DNA from: Trypanosoma brucei gambiense DAL972
Taxonomy: Eukaryota; Euglenozoa; Kinetoplastea; Trypanosomatida; Trypanosomatidae
Direction of reading: 5' to 3'
Length of the DNA: 64,000 nt
Assembly (NCBI RefSeq): GCF_000210295.1
Contig: NC_026740.1
Coordinates: forward strand, 1,123,691-1,187,690
Shown: one piece after another, positions 1 through 8,666 of the stretch
How positions within the stretch are numbered: position 1 is the stretch's first letter
How the letters are laid out: the number at the start of each line of letters is the position of its first letter
The notes under the pieces: generated by a model
The model's input: only the letters and a program-made list of their open reading frames with translations
Databases searched by the model: none
What the model was told of the DNA's origin: nothing
Position numbers and translations under genes: made by a program

Positions 1-1433
1 GTGACAGCGTCTTGTTCCCGAGTCGTGCACTTGTCCTACTACGGAGAGACTTTGCTACGAGGTGACGTTCTGATCGCAGCCGTACGGAGGAGTTCTACTT
101 GGTGCTTTCATAGAAATAAGGCAACTGAGCCACAGCGGGTACCCCAACCATTTAAATATCGAGCAGGTGTCGGTTACTTACTCATTCCTACATTTTTATC
201 TCATCCTTTGTTAAACGCTATTTTTTAATTTTTTCTGTTTAACGTCATCGAACAGTAAGTGCGTGTACGTGTGTGTGATTTTGCCGTTTCATTGCTTACC
301 AATGTATACAAAGAACTAAGCCTTTGCCGATGATTTTGTTTAAATGTATTCCCATTCTTTCTTTATCCTTTTTCCTTTTTCTTTTACTGCTGTCATATTA
401 TTATTTTTTTTTTGATTTTCACCATTTCTTTTTCGTGTCTGTGTTGTCTTTACCAAACAACTAATACATAACATATATATATATATATATATATATATTG
501 CAAACGCGTATAGTAGGTTTAGAGGTACTGGCACACTTACAAAGCGTGTTGGCTTTCAGCAGCAGCACCAGCAGCGGCAAGCGGCAAGCGGGTAGTCGGG
601 TGCGAGTTGGAGTAGTTCACGACGACACGGTGACTACTCTCTGATCCATCATTCAATACATAAAAATCTCGAAGGTTGCCCTTTCGTGTGTGTGCTTGTG
701 TGATAATCACTTAGTCATATAAGCGAATAATAAGAGAAGGGGAAATAGTTAGATAAGGACTTGTTTATTGTCATCGTCATTTTAGTTGGTATAGGGACGG
801 AAATAGTGAGGAAACTGGGAGGTGAAGGAACAGGCAGGCGCCCACGGGGGGGGGTGAAAAAAAAAAAAGCATCGTGAGAGGAAGCAACGGAATTTAAAAA
901 CGAGGTTAAGCAGAGAGTTGCAGAGGCAAAAGAGAAAGGAAAAAAAAGAGGGAAAAGTAAAGGCAGAAAAGAGAACGTTGGTAGTTCTTCCTCTTCCACC
1001 ATTAGGGCATCAAACTTTTTTCTTCCTACTCCCATACGCACTGTCAATCAGAGTGAAAAGTTTTCAATTTTTTTTTCATCACAAGGGGGAGAAAAGGAAA
1101 AGAGGAAGGGAACGGAGAAGGGCAAAGGAAAACCAGTAAGTTTTCCCCCCACCAATTGTATTGGCGTGGTTAGAAGGGTGAAGAAAGAGGGAGAAGCCTT
1201 CCGCGAAAAAAAAAAGTTCTTCCGTTTCCTTTCTTTTTGAACATTCTGAAGTCGTGTTGAGGGAAGCTTCGACTTACCGTTGAACGGGCACAGGCAGACA
1301 GCGGTGAAAACTGAAGGAGGGAACATAGACTCTCTTCCGAGAGAGGAAGGACAAAGGGGAAAAGAGTACCGGGCAGGCAAAGAGGTGGGTTTGAGTTCGA
1401 GGCGGCACATCAAGTGCAAAATCAGTTGCAAGA
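1..1433. other. Upstream spacer; end of the preceding gene not resolvable
   Basis: No gene can be supported here. One + strand frame is open from base 1 to a stop at 226-228, but the other two close by about base 73 and any of the three could be the tail of an upstream gene. The rest is typical intergenic sequence: a 26-bp AT repeat at 473-498, homopolymer A and T runs, and purine-rich DNA from about 850 to 1400 that would be 5' flank of the phosphatase gene. No clear polypyrimidine-AG acceptor could be singled out. Confidence 0.5.
473..498. repeat. AT dinucleotide repeat, 26 bp
   Basis: Thirteen uninterrupted AT units in the upstream spacer. Confidence 0.95.
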
Positions 1434-3674
1434 ATGTATACCAGTGTTAGAAAGCCTCCGCTTTCCACAGCGAAGCTTTCAGAGAAGACGGATGCTGCAG
1501 GCAAGGGTAACCTCAATGGAGTAGCTGAGTCACCGACATCGCGTGACGGAGGGATTGGCAGCAGCATGCCGTACGTCGCCAGGAAACCCAACTCTGGTGA
1601 TGGTCAGGGACGTCCAGGTGAGGTCCAGAGAGCAGGACAAGTAACATATCAAACAACTAACGCCCTTTTCACGGGAAGCACAGTTCCAGGAAAAACTAAG
1701 GACGTCAGCACCGCCAAAAGTAGTGGTGGAGGTGATCACCTTAACAATGGAGACAGGCCTCCCCTTGTCGGCGACAACAATGAAGTAAGCTCGCCACGAA
1801 CTATAAAAATGAACAGCTCTCCCCCTCGACGCTATTTTCACCGAGGGGCTATAAACTGCAACTCAAGCGAAAACGTGGCGGCGGTTCTCGGCGGTTCCAC
1901 ATTGATTAGCGGTGAGAGAGTAGGCAGTGGCTCTGGGTATCCACGCCGTGTTTTTTCAGGTCCACCTTCCACGCGGATGTTAAATCAGGGAGGTGAGGAG
2001 CCTGCACAGAAACCACAACCACCCGGAAGCAGCAGATCAAAGTCTGGCATAAGACAACTACAGTTCGCACTGAACGGCAACAGTAGCCAGCGTTTGCTAC
2101 CCGTCCCCCCACGCCAACTGTGTCCCTCCAATCCAGCGCGACGTGGTGGTGGTGCCGCCACAGTGACCCCACGATGCTCTGACGCACGGCGGCAAAAGCA
2201 AGATTCGACGGATCCGTTTGACATGACTCAAGTTCTCAATGGTGTTGGCACTCAGTTGGGTCTCCCTTCTTACTGCCCGGGCGCTGAAAGTTCTCAAGGA
2301 AGCAACCGATTGAGGGGCTCGAAACCACCATCACCATCTTTATTGCCACTGGCGTCTCTGAGGTCGCAGCAAATGCCATCAACGGCGGGTGTACCCGCCC
2401 CACGGTCCCTCTCAGAGTCGCAGCAGCTGTCGATCAATCCTAGCGGGGTGTTTGGCTGCGCCACTGATTGCAAGAACGGGCTTGGTTACGACTTCCGTGT
2501 AGTGGCGAGCACAGGGAAATCTTTCAATTTACCAATCAAACTTACCGCAGGCGTTGGTTGCGTGCAAGGCCTTCGACCAACAATGGAGGATGAACACTTC
2601 ATCCGTCTGCAGGCAACTACAGCTGTGGGGCAGCCCGTGTCGCTGTTGGGTATTCTTGACGGCCACTGTGGCCGCCGTGTCGCGGAGTTGGCCGCAAAGC
2701 ATGTACCAGACAACTTCATTGCCCACCCCGCACTCGGGGAAAATAACGCACTAGCCTTTGTGGAGTCCATTATACAAGCAGACCGGGCGATTTTTCATTC
2801 AATAGGAAAAGGTAGCGGAGGTGTGGGACTTTCAGCTGGTTTTGGTGGCTCTGGAGGATCGACACTTATTGCCGCGGCAGTTCATGGACGAATGCTGTAT
2901 GTTGCTTGTCTGGGGGATGCACGCGCTGTGCTTTATGATGGCAATACGACCATACCAATGAGTGAAGACCATAAACCCCTGAATAAAAAGGAACACACAC
3001 GCATCCTTCAGTGTGGTGGCTTTGTACAGCTTGGTAGGGTTTGTGGTGTTCTTGCGGTGAGCCGCGCATTAGGCGATTACGAATTCAAGTTTAATGGGAA
3101 TCGGTTTATATCTAATCGCGAACTGATGGTTTCTAATGTTGCCGATGTGCGGCAGATTAACCTGACAGACTCTAGCAAGTTCCTTCTCCTGGCTTGCGAC
3201 GGCCTGTGGGATGCGGTGCAGAACGAGGAGGCGACACAGTTCGTTCGTGATTTCCTAAGCTATACCCCTGACGTAGGTTCATCGCCGGAGGCCACTAAGC
3301 GGGCGATAAATAACTGTTGTCAAAAACTTGCTGAGTTTGCTGTCAGCCGCGGGAGTACGGATAACGTTTCGGTGATGCTATTGTTCTTTCACAACGTGGC
3401 CGATGTTGTCGCAAGTTTTGATCGTGCAAGCGACGCAACAACGTCGAGGGCGACGGTAACAAGCCCCGTTTCCCCACGGTTATTCAGTGCAAGCAGAGGT
3501 GTGAATGCCGGGTTCACAGGTATGGAATCGAGACTAGCCGGAATCTCTGGGGGTAGTAGTAGCGGTGCATTCGGCGGCAGTAGTGGAGCTGAGGGTTCTT
3601 CTGTCAGGGGAGCTGGTCGTACAAAGGTGGACAGAGGCGCCTCGTGGTTAACCCGGAGTCGCTCTCTGTGGTAA
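1434..3674 (+). CDS. PP2C-family (PPM) serine/threonine protein phosphatase
   Basis: A 746-residue protein with a metal-dependent PP2C catalytic domain at about residues 365-660. Visible motifs in order are GLRPTMEDEH (phosphate-binding Arg and MED signature), LDGHCG (metal-binding Asp; the usual DGHGG has Cys for one Gly), GSTLIAAAVHG, CLGDARAVLYDG, LAVSRALGDYEF, LLLACDGLWD (metal Asp) and GSTDNVS (metal Asp). All acidic metal ligands are present, so it should be active, dephosphorylating Ser/Thr with Mn or Mg. The first 365 residues and last 85 are Ser/Gly/Pro-rich and probably disordered, making it about twice the size of a minimal PP2C. The second residue is Tyr, so the N-myristoylation seen in some parasite PP2Cs is not expected. 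Start is the first in-frame ATG. Substrate unknown. Confidence 0.93.
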   Translation: MYTSVRKPPLSTAKLSEKTDAAGKGNLNGVAESPTSRDGGIGSSMPYVARKPNSGDGQGRPGEVQRAGQVTYQTTNALFTGSTVPGKTKDVSTAKSSGGGDHLNNGDRPPLVGDNNEVSSPRTIKMNSSPPRRYFHRGAINCNSSENVAAVLGGSTLISGERVGSGSGYPRRVFSGPPSTRMLNQGGEEPAQKPQPPGSSRSKSGIRQLQFALNGNSSQRLLPVPPRQLCPSNPARRGGGAATVTPRCSDARRQKQDSTDPFDMTQVLNGVGTQLGLPSYCPGAESSQGSNRLRGSKPPSPSLLPLASLRSQQMPSTAGVPAPRSLSESQQLSINPSGVFGCATDCKNGLGYDFRVVASTGKSFNLPIKLTAGVGCVQGLRPTMEDEHFIRLQATTAVGQPVSLLGILDGHCGRRVAELAAKHVPDNFIAHPALGENNALAFVESIIQADRAIFHSIGKGSGGVGLSAGFGGSGGSTLIAAAVHGRMLYVACLGDARAVLYDGNTTIPMSEDHKPLNKKEHTRILQCGGFVQLGRVCGVLAVSRALGDYEFKFNGNRFISNRELMVSNVADVRQINLTDSSKFLLLACDGLWDAVQNEEATQFVRDFLSYTPDVGSSPEATKRAINNCCQKLAEFAVSRGSTDNVSVMLLFFHNVADVVASFDRASDATTSRATVTSPVSPRLFSASRGVNAGFTGMESRLAGISGGSSSGAFGGSSGAEGSSVRGAGRTKVDRGASWLTRSRSLW

Positions 3675-6433
3675 GGGATGCTGTGGCATATATTCGGTGA
3701 TGTTATGAGGAGACAGGTTGCGGCCCTGTTTGGGCGTATTACGTATGCCTCTGCTTCAGAGGAAAGTGATTGGGGGAGGGGGGAGGGAGGGAAACGGAAT
3801 GAAAGTGGGGTGAAGATTAGTACTGATGCTACTGTAAGGGAAGGGGGATGTAACGGATGGATGCCCGTGGTTTTCTTCCTGAAGCCTTTATTTACCGCTG
3901 CCCAGCCTCTCCCTGCACCCGTTCCCCCAATACGTGAAACTCACCAGAACACTGGGACGCTAGCGCATGTACAGGCACTAATTTCTTTTTTTTTTTTGTA
4001 GTCCCCCTTTGTTTTCCCCTTCACTCATCTTTTACTTCTATGTTTTCCTGCTTTTTTTGTATCTTGTTATTGCCTGAGCGAACTCTCCGCACACATCCCT
4101 TTCTGTGTGCACCCCTTACACATACATATCTGTATACCAATTATTATCATTATTGTTTGGCGAGCCATTCCCGTGCTCATACGCACATACAGTGGAAATG
4201 ATCAGCGACTGAAGGGGAAAGGAAAGGGAGGTTTCTTTTTTTATTTTCATTTTATTTTCATGTTTCCCCACTTATCTTTCTTTCTGATTTTTAAAACCCG
4301 CCGCTGCCTTCATTGTTGATGGGACAGCAATGGCAGGCCGTTTGACGGTGTAAACCTTAGAACGTCGCCTCCACGCCTCTTCCTCCTCGTCGTGAAAGCT
4401 TAGCATTTCGGTGGGAAGCAACTACTGACTATGGAAATGCCTAGAAAAAACAAAGAAAGGAAGTAAATAAAAAGCCAAAGGGGGTCGAAGGAGGTGTAGA
4501 TGGAAGTTAGGAATGGGATGGAAGTTGATGGGTGGTATGTGTGGGTGAAACAGCTCTGAAGGCAAAGCTAAACGATGTTTTATTTCTAAATGATTCTGTA
4601 GTAAAAACTTAGAGATTGGTTGAAGAGGGACCGCTTTTGCAGGTTGTTTATTTCGCCGCACAGGAGCCTCCGGTTGGGTTGCAGCGGGGCGAAGTGAATG
4701 CGTTGGGGTATGGTGGTGTAATGAAGCATGGTTGAGGAAAAGCGAAACGTTGGAGTATGAAAAGAAGGAATATTAAAGCGGGATTGTCGTGTAATGGCGG
4801 TAACATTGGACTTATTCGTGTGCGACTCGCCTCCTTTTCCACCTTTCTCTTTCGGTCCTTTTTCTTTTAAATAGTGTTTTCCCGTCCACCATCACTCTCT
4901 CAACGTACTGCACATTTTAATTCAACCTTCTAACAGTAACGCAGGTTATATGTAAGGTAAAAAAGATGTTGCCACCATTACTATTGGTTAGCAGCACATG
5001 CACATGCGGAAGAAGTGGCGGAGCTTTTTTGTTGTTTTTTATGGTTTTTGCTTTTATTTGTCTGAACCGTGGCTGAGACCTCCTCCTTCACGTTTTGCGT
5101 GCCCAAGTGTCTCGTTATCATGTTCTTTTTTTTTTTTTTTTTACCCTCATTAAGACGGTAATAACAGTTATCTGTCTGATAATTGATGTGCTGCTTCCCT
5201 CCTTCTTCGCTTTGATCGCCTGTACAATTCACCCCAGATGCTGTGGCGGAGGTTGGTTTACCTTCTGTTTGTTCCTTTTTTTTGCTGTCTTCTTGTTTTC
5301 TTTTCGCCTTGTTTTTTTGTTCCGCTTTATTATTGTTGTTTATTTGTTTTTGTTTTTTTTTTTGGGGGGAGGGGTCTTCCCTCTTTAAACCTTTCTTTCC
5401 TCTATCACGGCCTCGAACCCTGCCGGATATCTTTCCTCCCTTATTTCTGCTTTTGCCTCCTCTCTACCTTCTTTTTCTCCACATTGTCGTCACCACGGCA
5501 CAATTTCCCCCTTTGTCCACGCGCTGTGTGTCGTTTATAAATATAAATATTAGCACAGGTGGGAGGAGGCTTATGGCGGAAGCGGCTGCGTTTTCCCTAT
5601 TTGATGGATGGATTGTAAAGGGAAGGAGAAAACGAAGATGGTAGGGAAGACAGAGGGGAAAATCACCTTTTTTGTGTGTTTGTTTGTTTGTTTGTTTTAA
5701 TCGTTTTTGTAGAGAGTAGTAATGATGGAAGTTCTTCTCTCTCCCTATCTTCGCTTTCACACCCCCTCTCTCTGTTTTATTTTTCTTGTGGTGGCTTCAA
5801 CCAACGGTTCGGAGGGAGGGAGGAGGGGGGAGAGAGATAAAGCGAAGTAACGGCCGTTAGCTGGAGTCTTGCGTATGTACACAAGAGCACGGGTTGCCTT
5901 TGGCTGCCCCCTTTTTTATACGGCGTTGTACCTTTACGGTGGATATGAAGGGCGTATATTATATATATATATATTATATGCATATGTTTGCGGTACTCGT
6001 AGCAACGCATGACCACATGTATGTGTTGCATGCGTACTTCTCCGTATTTCCCCCTCTCTTTGTGTGCACTATAACCTATTTTAGAGGAAGCTACGGTTTG
6101 CAATAGTTCTATTGTTATGGCACAATGTTTCAACTCAGCATCACACTAACATACCATGTAGGGCCTGACGCGTTAAGCGGGATTTTCCCATCCCGTCATT
6201 GCTGTCTCTCTTCCCGCAGCCCTCTGTTCAAATGTATCTCCTAACTGTCTTCCTGCTTTTTTCCATTATATATATATAATATACGTTGTTTAAAATGCAG
6301 CAGTTTGTCTCTTCGGGGAGGTGGCTGAACTACAAGAGGAATAAGTGATCCCTAACAGTTCGGAGAGAGGTATAGTTCTTATATTTGTAAGGTGAAGGTG
6401 ATCAAAGGGACTGCCATTGGTTGAGTGGACGCG
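3675..6433. other. 2.8-kb spacer between phosphatase and RTF1-like genes
   Basis: No convincing gene. Short frames exist, including one opening 3 nt after the phosphatase stop, but they are low-complexity and read like untranslated sequence. The region holds the phosphatase 3' UTR, several T-rich tracts (a pure T run near 5125-5142, GTTT repeats near 5676-5697), interrupted AT repeats at 5956-5980 and 6266-6282, and a pyrimidine-rich stretch before AG dinucleotides (for example the run ending near 6220, and 6299) that could be trans-splice acceptors for the downstream gene. Confidence 0.5.
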
Positions 6434-8050
6434 ATGATAATCTCTAAGGAGGAGCTGAGTGCCATCACACTCAAATCGTCGTTCATCTACGAGTATGGAG
6501 ATTTGCCATATTTTATGAGTTGTATAAATAGTTTTCCCCTGCACTTCTTTGTGCGGTACCGTAGCAGTAAGGAGGATCCCTCTCAGCACCGCTGGTCTCG
6601 CTTGTTGAAAGTGGTGCGGCGGGAGGCACCCGCAGTTGGCGGAAGTATCAACTCGAATGTTAATGATAGTAACGGGGATGTGAGCGGCGCTGGCGGTGGA
6701 ACCTCTTCCACTAATATTGTCCCCCTTCAATGGCGAGAGAAGAAGTTCCTCATAACACTTTCTGTTGAAGGTGAGGAAAAGTACGTTGATTTACCACGAA
6801 TATCTTTACAACTGCCATCAGAAAATGAGGTCATGTCTTATTGCGCACGCCACGTGGAGCTGGAGGCCAATGACACGGGCGATGTTGAGGTTGAACGTTC
6901 CTCAACAGCAAGAGACCAACTACCTAGCGCACACGAAATTCAAAAACTTCGTGAGTTCCGGCGAAATGTGATTGAAAATCACCGATGGACGCCGGAAGAG
7001 GTTGCGCAGGCGCGTGAACAGAACGAGCTAATGGGACGCGTGGGAGCCAGTTGCGCCCCCGTGCGGTTGACGGTGGCTTCGATGAATAACATGCTTTTCG
7101 AGTCGAAACTGTCTATTGCGTCTAGCCGTCGAGCTGTAGGCCACCTGGCCGCAGCTATGGAGCGCCGCAATGCTGTTCGTTTACCCCATTCTTCCTCATC
7201 TGTATCAGCGACACCACCACAAACGGTGGCTGGGACGGGGAGTCAGTTGACTAACGTCTCTCAGTGTGATATGGGAGGCATTGAGAGTCAGGGCACCACC
7301 CAGTTTGACGAAGAACGGGTTCCTGAGGTGGATCCTCAAGTCCTTCAAGAGATGGTGAAAGCGTGGGGCGAAAGCGTTCGTCACGGGGAAGAGTTTTACA
7401 AGTATGTTAGCAACAAGGATCGAAGCGCATACCTCACGAAGATTGCCACTATAACCCAAAACAATTATGAAAAGAACAGGCAAGACCGTGTACGTGGAAT
7501 TGCGAACGAGAAGCGACTAGATCGGAAGGCGAACCTCGTGGAGTCGGGAGGTTTGTGGATTGTCGACGATAAGCTGCGCGCAAAACTTGCACAGAATTAT
7601 CGGCAGGAACAAGACGGTGAAGCAGGAGTTGGACACGTGGAGGCATCTGTGGATGGAAAGAAGGGTAATGACTCAAGGAAGTTACCCGGCGGTTTAAATG
7701 CGCTTGATGACACTAAAGGTCAAACTGTGGGTAAGGAAGAAACAATGCTGCAGCGCTTTATGAGATACCACAGGGAACAAGAACTCTCCTTTGCGTCGGT
7801 GCCTGACAGTTTTGTTGACGAAGTAACTGGGGACAACCTTTCTCTGTCCACTTCCCGTGGTAAAGATGCTCAACACGACACTGACGGTTTAAACACAGCG
7901 TTAGGGAAGGCGGTCATTGGCCACTCACCGGAGTTGCTCTCGTTGAGTTCAAACCCCCAAGTTGTCACTTCGCAACTGCTTCATAGGGTGACTTGCATGA
8001 GTGGGAGGATGTCGCTTAAGCGAGGGCACTCTGTTTCCAATAAGTCTTAA
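6434..8050 (+). CDS. RTF1L: RTF1-like (Plus3 domain) RNA polymerase II elongation factor
   Basis: 538 residues from the first ATG; an upstream in-frame GTG at 6425 was not used. The first ~145 residues fit a Plus3 domain by eye: a helix (ISKEELSAITL), then YGDLPYFMSCINSFPLHFFVR, matching the family pattern L..w...PYF...v.GcFVR, then a variable loop, a strand (KKFLITLSVEGEEKYVDLP) and a closing LQLPSENEV like the LPTLDEI of human RTF1. Downstream, a charged helical region (EFRRNVIENHRWTPEEV) and ITQNNYEKNRQDRV near residue 335 resemble the RTF1 segment containing SYINQRNR. Plus3 domains bind phosphorylated SPT5, and RTF1 works with the PAF1 complex during elongation. A T. brucei RTF1-like protein has been reported in PAF1/TFIIS-type complexes; I believe, unchecked, that this is it. 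The C-terminus is unassigned. Confidence 0.65.
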   Translation: MIISKEELSAITLKSSFIYEYGDLPYFMSCINSFPLHFFVRYRSSKEDPSQHRWSRLLKVVRREAPAVGGSINSNVNDSNGDVSGAGGGTSSTNIVPLQWREKKFLITLSVEGEEKYVDLPRISLQLPSENEVMSYCARHVELEANDTGDVEVERSSTARDQLPSAHEIQKLREFRRNVIENHRWTPEEVAQAREQNELMGRVGASCAPVRLTVASMNNMLFESKLSIASSRRAVGHLAAAMERRNAVRLPHSSSSVSATPPQTVAGTGSQLTNVSQCDMGGIESQGTTQFDEERVPEVDPQVLQEMVKAWGESVRHGEEFYKYVSNKDRSAYLTKIATITQNNYEKNRQDRVRGIANEKRLDRKANLVESGGLWIVDDKLRAKLAQNYRQEQDGEAGVGHVEASVDGKKGNDSRKLPGGLNALDDTKGQTVGKEETMLQRFMRYHREQELSFASVPDSFVDEVTGDNLSLSTSRGKDAQHDTDGLNTALGKAVIGHSPELLSLSSNPQVVTSQLLHRVTCMSGRMSLKRGHSVSNKS

Positions 8051-8666
8051 CCCGCTGTAATTGAGCTGAAGTAAGACAACCAAGTCGGCTTTGGGCAGCT
8101 TAGACTTCCAAAGACGAGACGGGTTCCACAAAAACAAACTCATTTAAATGTGGTGCATGAAGAGCGCTTCCCCGCTTGTGAGTGCGGCATCTGATTGTTA
8201 GTGGAGAAGAGATTTCATTGCTTTATGAATTGTTTTACTTTTGCTCCTCTTCGTTGCCTTACGAGATGTGTAGGGATTGACTTACGCAAACGCGACGAAC
8301 GGCGTAGGAAGGGGTTAGAAAATTTTGAAAGGTTGTGCCACTATTTGTCACCTGTGGTTGTACGGTGAGGTAGGAGGTCAGGATTTCTGTGGGTATTTCC
8401 AGCTAAATTTCAGGGTTCTTCTGCCACAAAGTGGGGTTGATTCTTCTAATAAATGTCGACCCTTTTTTTAAAAAAAATCTGTAGTGAAAGGTAAAAAAAG
8501 AGTTTATGTGTGTTCGTTGGTATTTACATACATTTTTTATACTTGTGCGTGTGCGCGGATGAATGTGTAAGTAGGTTGCGCTGGTGGTGATGGGAGGGAA
8601 TAACTATATCTGTTTTGTTTCTTTCTTTTTTGTTCGTGTTTATGCCCCTTGGATTCAGTAGGATGG
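8051..8666. other. Spacer (3' UTR / 5' flank)
   Basis: No gene seen. T-rich stretches around 8461-8560 and a TTTTGTTTCTTTC run near 8613-8635 are candidate polypyrimidine tracts for trans-splicing of the following gene. Confidence 0.5.

Noticed and set aside
1..228. 75-codon open frame at the left edge
   Set aside because: No ATG start and no family likeness. Two other frames could equally be the tail of the upstream gene, so none can be chosen.
3678..4001. 107-codon ATG frame starting 3 nt after the PP2C stop
   Set aside because: Low-complexity, ends in a poly-T-coded Phe run, and sits where the 3' UTR must be; no acceptor between the two genes.
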